Shown here: positions 8,590 to 16,704 of the stretch, piece by piece
Position numbering within the stretch: position 1 is the first letter of the stretch
Layout of the letters: each line of letters opens with the position of its first letter
Assembly (NCBI GenBank): GCA_009697105.1
Contig: SIAQ01000008.1
Span: 1-64,000 of the forward strand
Reading direction: 5' to 3'
DNA: 64,000 nt
Source: Gemmataceae bacterium
Lineage (GTDB): Bacteria > Planctomycetota > Planctomycetia > Gemmatales > Gemmataceae
Made by a program: the position numbers and the translations under genes
The notes under the pieces: model-generated
Told to the model about the DNA's origin: nothing
Seen by the model: only the letters and a program-made list of their open reading frames with translations
Databases searched by the model: none

Positions 8590-10179
8590 ATGCTCGCGTT
8601 TTTCACACTCGCCGCTCGATCACGCAATCGGCAGAAGACGTTTCGCACGCTACTGACCGTGCATCTGATCGCACTGGCGTTCCTGTTCGCGGCCATGGTG
8701 TGGCGCAAAGCCGGGCCGATGGCGTTGGGCCAGGTCATGTTGATCGCGGGAATCATCGAAGGCGCGTTGCTCATCGGTTGGCGGTTGACGCAACTGCCCA
8801 AGAGCCAGGCGTTGGAATTTGTGCTCGTTAGCTCGTTACGGCCCGCGACGGTGTTCCTCGCCGAGGCGGCGGTCGGACTGACGCTGCTTGGACTGACGAC
8901 ACTCGCTGGGCTGCCGATCTATTTTCTGATGGTCGAGCAGGGTTTGATTCTGTTCGATGATCTGCCGATCTTTTTGCTCCTGCCGTCGATGTGGGGCGCG
9001 GTCACCGGGCTGGGTTTGGCGGTCTGGGCTTACGAATCGCCGCGCGTGCGCTGGTGGGGCGAAAAGCTGGCGATGCTCGGTATCTTGATTTACCTCGTCG
9101 TCGGCGTCTTGGCGGGCGAAAACCTCGTCCGCTGGCTGTGCTATGCTCCGGACGGCTGGCGGATCGAGATCATCGGCGCGATACGAGCGCTGCACGATTA
9201 CAACCCGTTCGGCACGATGCAGCTGGCCATGCAACCGGACGCGACGTGGTACGACGTTTCTCGCATTATCTGGAATCTCGGCATTGGTCTCGCTGTAACT
9301 GTCACGCTGTTGTTGCGCGGTGCGTGCCGATTGCAGCCACACTTTTGCGATGAACATTATCGTCCGATCGTATCGAAGCGGAATGAGGTTCGCCAGCCGG
9401 TTGGCGATGAGCCGTTGCGCTGGTGGGCGGTGAAGCGTGTGAGCCGATACGCGGGGCGGATCAATGTGTTCCTCGCCGGCGGGTTCGGCTTGCTCTATGC
9501 GGTCTATGCACTGGCGGGGCCGAGTTGGCCGGATTGGCTGGGCCGCGTCGTGTTTCAGATGTTCGATCGCGTCGGCGGTCTACCGTTGTTGGCAACGGCA
9601 CTCGCGTTGTTGGCGGCGGTGCCGGCGGCGTTTCAGTACGGTCTGTGGGACAGCGGCGGACAGGATCGCTGCCGACGCCTGGAGTTGTTACTGCTGACAA
9701 ATCTCGATGGCGCCGCCTATTGGCAGGCAGCGTTGTCGGCCGCGTGGAATCGAGGACGCGAATACTTCGTTTTGTCAGCGCTGCTGGCGCTGGCGGCGGC
9801 GGGATCGCATCAAGCAACGTGGACGCAAGCGTTCGCCGGCCTCGCGGCGGGCGTGGTGCTGTGGTGCTTTTACTTCGTGTTGGGCTTTCGGGCGTTTTCG
9901 CGCGGCATGGAAGCGAATCGCCTCGGCACGACGCTCACCATGATATTACCGTTGGCGACGTATCTGCTCACGCAAGCCGGTTGGCCGACGCTCGCCACGC
10001 TGCTACCGCCTGGGAGTATGTACTTCGGGATCACCGGTTCGCCGACTTGGTGGTGGGCCGCTGCGGTAATGACGTTAGGGCTGAGTACGCTGATACTGAT
10101 GCGAATCGCCTTGCGAGATTGCGATACGGAACTCCGCGGCTGGTATCAGACGCATCATGGATTGCGGGCGTCGGAATAG
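8590..10179 (+). CDS. Polytopic membrane protein, ABC-2-permease-like
   Basis: A 529-residue integral membrane protein with around ten hydrophobic segments in two halves separated by a soluble linker near residues 245-285. The first half resembles ABC-type export permeases of the kind annotated in planctomycetes, but I see no diagnostic motif and no ATPase gene beside it. It has no signal peptide. The start at ATG 8590 is plausible. It is preceded by a good promoter at 8452-8480 and followed by a large-loop inverted repeat. Confidence 0.7.
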   Translation: MLAFFTLAARSRNRQKTFRTLLTVHLIALAFLFAAMVWRKAGPMALGQVMLIAGIIEGALLIGWRLTQLPKSQALEFVLVSSLRPATVFLAEAAVGLTLLGLTTLAGLPIYFLMVEQGLILFDDLPIFLLLPSMWGAVTGLGLAVWAYESPRVRWWGEKLAMLGILIYLVVGVLAGENLVRWLCYAPDGWRIEIIGAIRALHDYNPFGTMQLAMQPDATWYDVSRIIWNLGIGLAVTVTLLLRGACRLQPHFCDEHYRPIVSKRNEVRQPVGDEPLRWWAVKRVSRYAGRINVFLAGGFGLLYAVYALAGPSWPDWLGRVVFQMFDRVGGLPLLATALALLAAVPAAFQYGLWDSGGQDRCRRLELLLLTNLDGAAYWQAALSAAWNRGREYFVLSALLALAAAGSHQATWTQAFAGLAAGVVLWCFYFVLGFRAFSRGMEANRLGTTLTMILPLATYLLTQAGWPTLATLLPPGSMYFGITGSPTWWWAAAVMTLGLSTLILMRIALRDCDTELRGWYQTHHGLRASE

Positions 10180-10202
10180 GTTTTCGCGTGCGGCAGAACC
10201 GA

Positions 10203-10335
10203 GAACATTCACCACAGAGGCACAGAAAAAACGAATTGGGAGTTTCGGTAAATTTCCAATCGATTGATGGTGTTAATAATTAATTTTACCTATTCTGCTT
10301 CTCTCTGTGCCGCTGTGTCTCTGTGGTGAATATTC
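10203..10335. repeat. Large-loop inverted repeat, family E (CACCACAGAG...)
   Basis: Left arm 10203-10228 and right arm about 10301-10335 are imperfect complements with a loop of about 70 nt that is much more AT-rich than its surroundings. It fills the gap between the membrane protein and the HAD gene. Related copy at 47660-47818. Confidence 0.8.
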
Positions 10336-10376
10336 TGGATCGTCGAAGAATCCGGGTCGGCGCCTGCGGAAAAACG

Positions 10377-11051
10377 TCATTGCGAAAGCATCTCGAGAAA
10401 CGGCGACGGGTCGGCCAAATCACGCAGCGTCAGATCGGGCTTCGACTCGGCAAGCTGCTCGACGGTGTGCGCCCCGGTTGCGACGGCGACAACCTTTGCG
10501 CCAATAGCGCGGGCACACTTCACATCCAACGGCGTATCGCCGATCACCCAGACGCGGTCCGGCGACAGCTGCGGGCCGACGTGCATTTTTGCTTCACCCA
10601 GCGCTTCGCGCGCGACATCGTCGCGGTCGTAATGGTGGTCGCCGAACCCGCCGAAAGCGAATTGCTCAAACAACCCATAGTGTCCAAGTTTGACGCGAGC
10701 ACCGGCTCGCACGTTTCCCGTCAGCAAACCGAGGGCGATATTGCCACGCCGGCGAAGCTCATCGAGCAAAGCGAGAATTCCTGGCAAAACCCGTCCATGA
10801 TGCCGATTGAGGCTGTCGGGTAAGAGGGCGAGGTACGCGCTCATCAGTGTTTGTCGATTGGCCGGCGAATACTCGACGTCATGGGTGTGCAGCAGTTCGC
10901 GCATGATAGCGCGATCGGTGCGTCCGCTGTAGGGGATCTGCGTTCGCAGCGTGGTGTGGAAGGTCTCGGTAAATGCGAGTTCCAGCGCCGCCTTGCCCGC
11001 CCCGCCGCTGGCGAGCAGCGTGCCGTCAATGTCGAATAAGCATGTAATCAT
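10377..11051 (-). CDS. HAD-superfamily phosphatase
   Basis: A 224-residue haloacid-dehalogenase-type hydrolase, probably a small-molecule phosphatase of the phosphoglycolate-phosphatase type. Motif I is DIDGT (D7, D9), motif II is LLTGN, and motif IV is GDTPLD. A helical cap lies between motifs I and II. The ATG at 11051 puts motif I at residue 7, as is usual; an upstream extension to 11273 is low-complexity and unsupported. There is no Shine-Dalgarno, and a TATAAT box ends six bases before the ATG, so the mRNA may be leaderless. Confidence 0.88.
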   Translation of the reverse strand: MITCLFDIDGTLLASGGAGKAALELAFTETFHTTLRTQIPYSGRTDRAIMRELLHTHDVEYSPANRQTLMSAYLALLPDSLNRHHGRVLPGILALLDELRRRGNIALGLLTGNVRAGARVKLGHYGLFEQFAFGGFGDHHYDRDDVAREALGEAKMHVGPQLSPDRVWVIGDTPLDVKCARAIGAKVVAVATGAHTVEQLAESKPDLTLRDLADPSPFLEMLSQ

Positions 11052-11057
11052 AAGGGA

Positions 11058-11088
11058 ATTATACGGCACGCGAGGAGATTTTGTACAA
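11058..11088 (-). promoter_or_regulatory. Promoter for a possibly leaderless HAD mRNA
   Basis: On the minus strand a perfect TATAAT (11058-11063) has TTGTAC (11083-11088) 19 bp upstream. Transcription would begin at or within a base or two of the ATG at 11051. Confidence 0.5.
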
Positions 11089-11156
11089 GACCGCAACCGG
11101 AAGGAGCCCCTTGAAAGCTGCCGATGCTTCAAGTCGCTCCCTTGCGGTCGCGGCTC
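11088..11156. repeat. Decayed inverted repeat, family G
   Basis: The right arm CTCCCTTGCGGTCGCGGCTC resembles the arms of the 54793-54871 element. The left arm (about 11088-11115) is only partly complementary. It lies in the divergent gap between the HAD gene and the sugar transferase. Confidence 0.45.
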
Positions 11157-11216
11157 TTCGTCGGATTTGTGACGGCGTGGGGGTTTATTCGCATACATTG
11201 CGACATCCGTCCTGCC

Positions 11217-11246
11217 TTGACTTTTCTCGCGGTATCCTGGTAGAGT
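11217..11246 (+). promoter_or_regulatory. Sigma-70-type promoter of the sugar transferase
   Basis: TTGACT (11217-11222) and TAGAGT (11241-11246) are separated by 18 bp, giving a leader of about 35 nt before ATG 11288. Confidence 0.45.
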
Positions 11247-11287
11247 GCGGAATAAGCGAATCTCCGAACTCACGGATGGGGCGGGGT

Positions 11288-12682
11288 ATGTTCAAGCATC
11301 GTAGTCAACTCCTCAGTTTATGGTTTGCCGTCAGCGATATTGTGCTGACGGTGGCGGCCTGGCTGTTCTCGCATTTCCTGCGCTTCGACTCCGGCATCTT
11401 CGCGGTCGAAAAGGATCCGCCGACGTTCGCGCTGTGCGTGCAGAATGCGCCTCTGGTCATCCTCGTCAGTCTGTTTGCCTATCGCATCACTGGGCAGTTC
11501 CAGATTCACCGCTTTCGGCGACTGCGCGAAGAGTTCGTCGGCGTCTTCATCGGCACGGCGTTGATGGGCCTGTTGCTGATGGCGGCGACGTTCGGCCTGC
11601 ACTCCTCTTATGAATCCCGCGGCGCGATTCTCCTTTTCATCGTCCTCGCCATGGCCTTTATCCTGGCCTTCCGCCGCGTCAGCTGGGCCGGCGTACATTG
11701 GCTGCGCAGTCGCGGTTACAACCAAACGCAAACGCTGATCGTTGGCACGGGCCGAGTCGCACGCAAGACCGCCCGCGCCTTGCGAACCACCTCCTGGCTG
11801 GGATTCAAAAACGTCGGCTTCATCGAAGATAAACCGACGCACTGGGCCAGCGATCTCGACATTCTTGGCACGATCAACGATTTGTCCAAGCTCGTGCAAA
11901 AATATCAGGTATCGCACGTCTTCATCTGCCTGCCGATGAGCCGATTCGACGACGCCCGGCGGGTCTTCGACACGCTGTCGCAGACGTTCGCCGATGTCCG
12001 CCTGATCGTCGATTTGCCTGCGCTTGCCGGCGTCAGTTTCACGACGACCAACTTCGACGGCATGCCGATGGTCGGCCTGCGCGAAAGCCCGCTGCATGGC
12101 ATGAACATCGTCGTCAAGCGCGTAATGGACGTGCTGCTGTCGTTCTTCGGCATCCTGTTTATTTCGCCGTTACTTCTGCTGATCGCGGCACTCGTAAAGG
12201 TGACGAGTCCCGGCCCCGTGTTTTACAGCCAGGAACGGTGTGGCTTGAATGGCCATCGTTTCAGGATGCTGAAATTCCGCAGCATGCGGATTGATGCGGA
12301 GCAAAAGACCGGCGCGGTTTGGGCCTGCAAGGACGATCCGCGCAAGACAAAGCTCGGTACCTTCCTGCGCAAGACTAGCCTTGACGAATTGCCTCAATTA
12401 TTCAATGTGCTGATGGGCGACATGAGCCTGGTGGGGCCAAGGCCGGAACGACCGGTTTTTATCGATAAGTTCGAGAAGACGATACCGAACTACCAGGTGC
12501 GCCACGCGATGCAGGCCGGCATCACCGGTTGGGCGCAGGTCAACGGTTGGCGCGGCGACACATCATTGCGCAAACGCATCCAGTTCGATCTGTACTACAT
12601 CACCCACTGGACGCCCTGGCTTGACCTGCGCATCCTTTGGCTGACGATCTGGCACGGATTCGTGAATCGGAATGCGTACTGA
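11288..12682 (+). CDS. Undecaprenyl-phosphate sugar-1-phosphate transferase, WcaJ type
   Basis: Membrane enzyme that loads the first sugar phosphate onto undecaprenyl phosphate for exopolysaccharide synthesis. It is 464 residues long. Four N-terminal membrane segments are followed by a Rossmann-like CoA-binding domain (TLIVGTGRVARKTARAL) and a C-terminal bacterial sugar transferase domain. That domain has a membrane hairpin near 277-300, then CGLNGHRFRMLKFRSM, KTSLDELPQLFNVL, MSLVGPRPE and GITGWAQVNGWRG. I chose ATG 11288 after a G-rich GGGGCGGGGT; ATG 11276 is the alternative. No other polysaccharide genes adjoin it. The GT2 and sulfotransferase genes at 51-54.8 kb are the nearest glycan genes. 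Confidence 0.93.
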   Translation: MFKHRSQLLSLWFAVSDIVLTVAAWLFSHFLRFDSGIFAVEKDPPTFALCVQNAPLVILVSLFAYRITGQFQIHRFRRLREEFVGVFIGTALMGLLLMAATFGLHSSYESRGAILLFIVLAMAFILAFRRVSWAGVHWLRSRGYNQTQTLIVGTGRVARKTARALRTTSWLGFKNVGFIEDKPTHWASDLDILGTINDLSKLVQKYQVSHVFICLPMSRFDDARRVFDTLSQTFADVRLIVDLPALAGVSFTTTNFDGMPMVGLRESPLHGMNIVVKRVMDVLLSFFGILFISPLLLLIAALVKVTSPGPVFYSQERCGLNGHRFRMLKFRSMRIDAEQKTGAVWACKDDPRKTKLGTFLRKTSLDELPQLFNVLMGDMSLVGPRPERPVFIDKFEKTIPNYQVRHAMQAGITGWAQVNGWRGDTSLRKRIQFDLYYITHWTPWLDLRILWLTIWHGFVNRNAY

Positions 12683-12690
12683 TTGGATCG

Positions 12691-12745
12691 CCGCTTGCGG
12701 CTTAGCGCTCATCGGGTGCCCTGCTGAGCGCTAAGCCGCAAGCGG
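12691..12745. repeat. Inverted repeat, family A
   Basis: Perfect 20-bp arms (12691-12710 and 12726-12745), 15-nt loop, in the convergent gap between the sugar transferase and the serpin. Confidence 0.9.
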
Positions 12746-12759
12746 ACAACGCAAATTGC

Positions 12760-14277
12760 CTACTTCCCCGGCGTCGTCATGCGGCCCATGAACATCACGG
12801 CTCCCGTGTCGACTTCGCGAATCACGAACACGAACGGACGATCGGCTTTCACTTCCGGGGTGAACGGGAAGTTCGCCGGTGCCGAAGTTGGTACCGCCAT
12901 GATGACTGCTGTCGCCGCCGCAGCTTCGGTGCCTTCCTCGTTGACATCGACGAATGCCTTGTGGATCACACGCGAGATATGCAACGGCTCATCCTTCGAC
13001 TTCGACATACCCGAAAAATCGGCGCGTCTTTCGTCAAATGCCAACGGCATGCCCATCGCCTTGAGGGTGTCGGCGAGTTCGTAGGTCGTGTCCATCTTGA
13101 ACTTCGGTAGCCAAACTTGCACGCCGCGCGGCTGCAGCTTCTCCGTCCAGTGCGCGAGCGAGTTGCCCGTCAGTTTCTTTTCGATCTCCGGCAAACCCTT
13201 CGGACTGCGCGGCACGATGAGCGTCATGGCGAGTCGATTTCCTTTGTAGGGCAAATCGACGAGCACGAAGCCATTGTCGGCGGGATACAGCTTCTCCTTC
13301 TTGGCGTCGAAGCCGATCATTCGCGGCGTATCAAAAGCGCTGCCGTCGGCGTTGAACGCGGCATAGCGGGCGGGCAGGTGGCCGCGCATCAACGGCGTTT
13401 TCGTTTTCGTGCCGTCGAGCAACGTGAAGACCTCGGGTTGCGTGGTTCCTTTTTCGAACGGCTCGTTCCATTGCCCTTTGAAGTAGATGGCGTTGACGAG
13501 GATCATGCGGATGAGCCGCGCGACTTCCGGGGGCATTTCGGGAATCAGGTCTTTGATCTTGTCCTTGGTTTGTTGTTCGACCCATTTGTTGATCGTTTTC
13601 CGTTCGCGCGGGAAATTGTTGAGGAAATCAGCATTGCGCACAAGATCCTTGCCATAGTGCTGGGCGACGGCGTTCAGATACGCCGGCTCGAAGGGATAGG
13701 TCTGCTCGCCCCAGATGGCGTTGGCGATGTTCAGCTCATACTGATCGAATTGCGCGTCGATTTGGTTGATTTCGCCGGCCAATTTCTCGGCTTTCGTTAG
13801 CAGATCGAATTTGCCCGCCTGAATCTGTTTGTTCAGCGAATTCAACTCCGACCGCAGCTTGGCGATGCGAGCGCGTCCCGCCTCTTCCTTGAGCAGATCG
13901 CGTGGCGGCGTGCAACGGCGCTGCATCTCCGCGAAGCCATTGTGATACGGCTCGATGTTCCAGGGACGCACGCCGACGAGCCGAAACTCCTTCGGCAAAC
14001 CGAGCACCGTGCCCATCTCGGTCGCGGTGTCGTTGCGCGCGCCTTCCATCGTCATGGCCAGCGCGCTGCTGATCGACCACGGCGAGAAGAATGCGTTCTT
14101 GCCTGGCTCCGCCGACGCGAGGCGGCGAAAAAGCTCGCAAGCGAATGTGTTGCTCGCCCGCACTGTGAGTTGTGTCGCCTCGCTCACCGGCGCCCGTTTC
14201 GGCACCGGCGGTTGCGCGTGCGATACGCTTACGGTTGTCGTTAATAGTAGGATCGCGAGGGGAATGTAGCGTCGCAT
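12760..14277 (-). CDS. Secreted serpin-type protease inhibitor with a helical insertion
   Basis: Serpin (family I4 suicide inhibitor), exported through a signal peptide (about 1-21). At 505 residues it is about 100 longer than a typical serpin. The reactive-loop hinge EEGTEAAAAT (447-456) matches the inhibitory consensus (small residues at P12-P9), so it should be an active inhibitor. By standard counting P1 falls on a proline in AVPTSAP, so the true scissile bond is uncertain. The shutter and C-terminal pattern DRPFVFVIREVDTGAVMFMG is intact. Residues about 120-180 form a charged, probably coiled-coil insertion not seen in ordinary serpins. AGGAGC upstream supports ATG 14277. Confidence 0.93.
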   Translation of the reverse strand: MRRYIPLAILLLTTTVSVSHAQPPVPKRAPVSEATQLTVRASNTFACELFRRLASAEPGKNAFFSPWSISSALAMTMEGARNDTATEMGTVLGLPKEFRLVGVRPWNIEPYHNGFAEMQRRCTPPRDLLKEEAGRARIAKLRSELNSLNKQIQAGKFDLLTKAEKLAGEINQIDAQFDQYELNIANAIWGEQTYPFEPAYLNAVAQHYGKDLVRNADFLNNFPRERKTINKWVEQQTKDKIKDLIPEMPPEVARLIRMILVNAIYFKGQWNEPFEKGTTQPEVFTLLDGTKTKTPLMRGHLPARYAAFNADGSAFDTPRMIGFDAKKEKLYPADNGFVLVDLPYKGNRLAMTLIVPRSPKGLPEIEKKLTGNSLAHWTEKLQPRGVQVWLPKFKMDTTYELADTLKAMGMPLAFDERRADFSGMSKSKDEPLHISRVIHKAFVDVNEEGTEAAAATAVIMAVPTSAPANFPFTPEVKADRPFVFVIREVDTGAVMFMGRMTTPGK

Positions 14278-14363
14278 GTGTTAGCTCCTGTCTGCGGGAA
14301 TGTTGTCTCTTACAGATATAGACGAGAATCGACCGCGTTCGGCATCGCAAGATTCGTGATTTT

Positions 14364-14418
14364 GCCGGTTGCGGCATAGCGCTCGAAATCGCCACGCGAG
14401 CGCTAAGCCGCAAGCGGC
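14364..14418. repeat. Inverted repeat, family A, two mismatches
   Basis: Arms 14364-14384 and 14398-14418 pair with two mismatches (GCCGGTTGCGGCATAGCGCTC). It lies between divergent genes. Confidence 0.8.
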
Positions 14419-14510
14419 GTAACGACAGCGCTGTTTTTTCTCAAGATTCACCTTGTCCGCGTCGAAATGATACGTTAGGCTTTACGTGGCAAAGTCACCG
14501 AGGCATACCG

Positions 14511-15128
14511 ATGGATCTCCAGGAAGCACTGACACAGATATCCGAAATACGCGAGCACGTCGCGCGCTCGGAAACCTATCGCGGGTTTCGGGCGGCGCCG
14601 GTCGCGTTCTCCGGCCTTGTTGCCTGCGTCGCGGCGGTCTTCCAGGCGGTATTTATTAGCGACCCCGCGGCGAATCTCCCGCTCTACCTCGGTTTGTGGG
14701 TCGGATCGGCCGTGGGTTGCCTGATCTTCACCGCCATTACGATGTATTGGCATTGCCTGAAATCGACATCGACGCTGACACGCTCCAACACGCTGCTCAC
14801 CATCAGCCATTTCGCGCCTAGCGTTGTCGCCGGCGGCCTCGTGACCTTCGTGCTCTACCAAATTGACACGCCGTGCCAATGGATGCTGCCCGGCCTATGG
14901 GCGATTTTCTTTAGTTTTGGCGTCTTCGCGATCTATCGGCTTCTGCCAAAAGCAACGTTCGGCGTCGGTGTGTTCTACATGCTGGCTGGTGTTTTTTCGT
15001 TGATCTGGGCCCGCGATGCCAACGCCTTCTCCCCGTGGGCGATGGGCGTGCCGTTCGGTGTCGGGCAGCTGGTGGCGGCGGGTATCCTCTACTGGATGTT
15101 GGAGCGCAATAGCGATGACGACCAATAA
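14511..15128 (+). CDS. Membrane protein paired with a winged-helix regulator
   Basis: A 205-residue protein with about six transmembrane segments after a short soluble N-terminus of about 30 residues. No catalytic motif is visible. It overlaps the start of the downstream winged-helix regulator by 14 bp, so the two are translationally coupled. Pairs of this kind (membrane protein plus HTH_27-type regulator) occur in many bacteria. The function is unknown, possibly regulator-controlled envelope sensing. ATG 14511 is preceded by GAGG. Confidence 0.75.
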   Translation: MDLQEALTQISEIREHVARSETYRGFRAAPVAFSGLVACVAAVFQAVFISDPAANLPLYLGLWVGSAVGCLIFTAITMYWHCLKSTSTLTRSNTLLTISHFAPSVVAGGLVTFVLYQIDTPCQWMLPGLWAIFFSFGVFAIYRLLPKATFGVGVFYMLAGVFSLIWARDANAFSPWAMGVPFGVGQLVAAGILYWMLERNSDDDQ

Positions 15129-15513
15129 CAAAAAACCGACAGCCGATATTCCCGGCCGATTCGCTTACGAAGGGCTGGATCGCGTCATTCATGAAAAAGC
15201 TCGGCTCAGCATCGTCACCTCGCTGACGACGCATCCCGCCGGCTTGCTCTTCAATGATCTCAAAGACCTCTGCGCTTTGACCGATGGCAACCTCAGCCGG
15301 CATCTGCAAATTCTGAACGAAGCCGGCCTGATCCAAATCTGGAAAAGCTTCAAGGATAATCGTCCGCAAACGCTCTGTCGCCTGACCGAGTTGGGCCGCA
15401 AACGGTTCCTGGAGTACGTGACGGTGCTCGAAAACGTCGTCACCGACGCGCTGAGCGCCGAGAAGTCCGCCGAGGAACTGGCGAAACTCTCGAAAGGCTG
15501 GTCCCCGGCATGA
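15115..15513 (+). CDS. Winged-helix transcriptional regulator (HTH_27-like)
   Basis: A 132-residue DNA-binding protein. The winged helix is clear: RLSIVTSL, then LCALTDGNLSRHLQILNEAG (recognition helix) and a wing, followed by CRLTELGRKRF and a short dimerisation helix. This pattern matches the PF13601 type of one-domain regulator. The ATG at 15115 lies inside the upstream membrane-protein gene; in-frame codons upstream of it belong to that gene in another frame. It probably controls its own operon. Confidence 0.85.
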   Translation: MTTNNKKPTADIPGRFAYEGLDRVIHEKARLSIVTSLTTHPAGLLFNDLKDLCALTDGNLSRHLQILNEAGLIQIWKSFKDNRPQTLCRLTELGRKRFLEYVTVLENVVTDALSAEKSAEELAKLSKGWSPA

Positions 15514-15620
15514 GGGCTTTTTTGCCGACTCACTTTGCCAGGCAAATTAATTGGGCAGCTAAAGATTCGTGACCTAGGGTTGTTTGACGCTCGCCTATTG
15601 CGGTTGGGATTTCGTTTTGT

Positions 15621-15673
15621 CGTTGGCGCCTTAGCGCTCGCGTGGCGCCTTGCGAACGCTAAGCCGCAAGCGG
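15621..15673. repeat. Decayed inverted repeat, family A
   Basis: The right arm (15654-15673) is nearly intact. The left arm keeps only CCTTAGCGCTC. It lies immediately before ispH. Confidence 0.7.
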
Positions 15674-15697
15674 AAATGCGAAATGGGAAGAACTATC

Positions 15698-16564
15698 ATG
15701 AAGATCATCAAGGCCGACGTTCTGGGCATGTGTTTTGGCGTACGCGACTCGCTGGCGATCATGGACGACGTGCGCGACCCGCGCGAAGTCACGATTCATG
15801 GCGAACTCGTGCACAACGAAAAAGTGCTCGACGATCTCGCCGACCGCGGCTTTCGTATGCTTGCCGAAAATGACCGCTTCGCCCTGCCGATGACCAATAC
15901 CGTGCTCGTTACCGCCCATGGCATCAGCGATAAGGAACGTGCGCGACTCACCCAGGCAGGCAAGCAGCTGATCGACACTACCTGTCCGCTCGTCACCCGC
16001 GCCCATCAGGCCGCCCAGCGACTCCAGGCCGACGGGCGTCATGTCCTCATCATCGGCAAGCGCGGCCACGTCGAGGTGCAAGGCATCGTTCAGGATTTGA
16101 GCCGCTTCGACGTCGTGCAATCCGTCGATGAGGTCCGGGTCTATCCCCACCCTCGGCTCGGCGTGATCGCCCAGACGACGACGCCGGAGCGCCACGCCGA
16201 CGCGATACGTGCTGCCATCCGCGCGAAGAATCCGCACGCCGACATCCGCTGGTTCGACACGATCTGCCATCCGACAAAGGACCATCAGAAATCGCTGGAC
16301 CGCCTAATTGACCAGGTTGAGGCCATGATCGTTGTCGGTGGTTTCAACTCGAACAACACACGCCAGCTTGTGGTGCGCTGCCAGGAGCAAGGCCTGCCCG
16401 CCTATCACGTGCAAGGGCCGGAAGATTTGGAAGCGGACTGGTTCAAAGAAATCGAAACGGTCGGCCTGACTGCGGGCACATCCACACTGGACCGGACGAT
16501 CGACGCCGTCGAGCAAGCGCTGTTGGCGATCGCCGAGCGCCGGCCAATGCTGGCGACGGTGTGA
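15698..16564 (+). CDS. ispH: 4-hydroxy-3-methylbut-2-enyl diphosphate reductase
   Basis: Iron-sulfur enzyme for the last step of the MEP isoprenoid pathway, giving IPP and DMAPP. It is 288 residues long. The three cluster cysteines are C12 (GMCFGV), C96 (DTTCPLV) and C190 (DTICHPT). Substrate-binding histidines are H34 (HGE), H74 (AHG) and H124 (RGHVE). The C-terminal TAGTST is present. ATG 15698 gives C12 as in other IspH proteins; an upstream extension runs into a palindrome. Confidence 0.96.
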   Translation: MKIIKADVLGMCFGVRDSLAIMDDVRDPREVTIHGELVHNEKVLDDLADRGFRMLAENDRFALPMTNTVLVTAHGISDKERARLTQAGKQLIDTTCPLVTRAHQAAQRLQADGRHVLIIGKRGHVEVQGIVQDLSRFDVVQSVDEVRVYPHPRLGVIAQTTTPERHADAIRAAIRAKNPHADIRWFDTICHPTKDHQKSLDRLIDQVEAMIVVGGFNSNNTRQLVVRCQEQGLPAYHVQGPEDLEADWFKEIETVGLTAGTSTLDRTIDAVEQALLAIAERRPMLATV

Positions 16565-16574
16565 CGGCTTATCC

Positions 16575-16598
16575 GAGCCGCGCACGAAGTAAGCGGTT
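16575..16598. repeat. Solo arm of the GAGCCGCGCACG family
   Basis: GAGCCGCGCACGAAGTAAGCGG resembles one arm of the 23253-23319 element, with no partner nearby. A second solo copy is at 60843-60867. The rest of the 16565-16704 gap shows nothing else. Confidence 0.55.
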
Positions 16599-16704
16599 GA
16601 AGTGTGCAGTCTCATTGCTTGCCGGGCGTTGAAGTGGCACTCGGTCGCCTCGCAAAGAAATCGGCGGGGATAAGCCCCGCCGAGTGCATTTGGATGGGCG
16701 ATCC

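Noticed and set aside
15650-15697. N-terminal extension of ispH
   Set aside because: It is encoded by a palindrome arm; the cluster cysteine falls at residue 12 only from ATG 15698.
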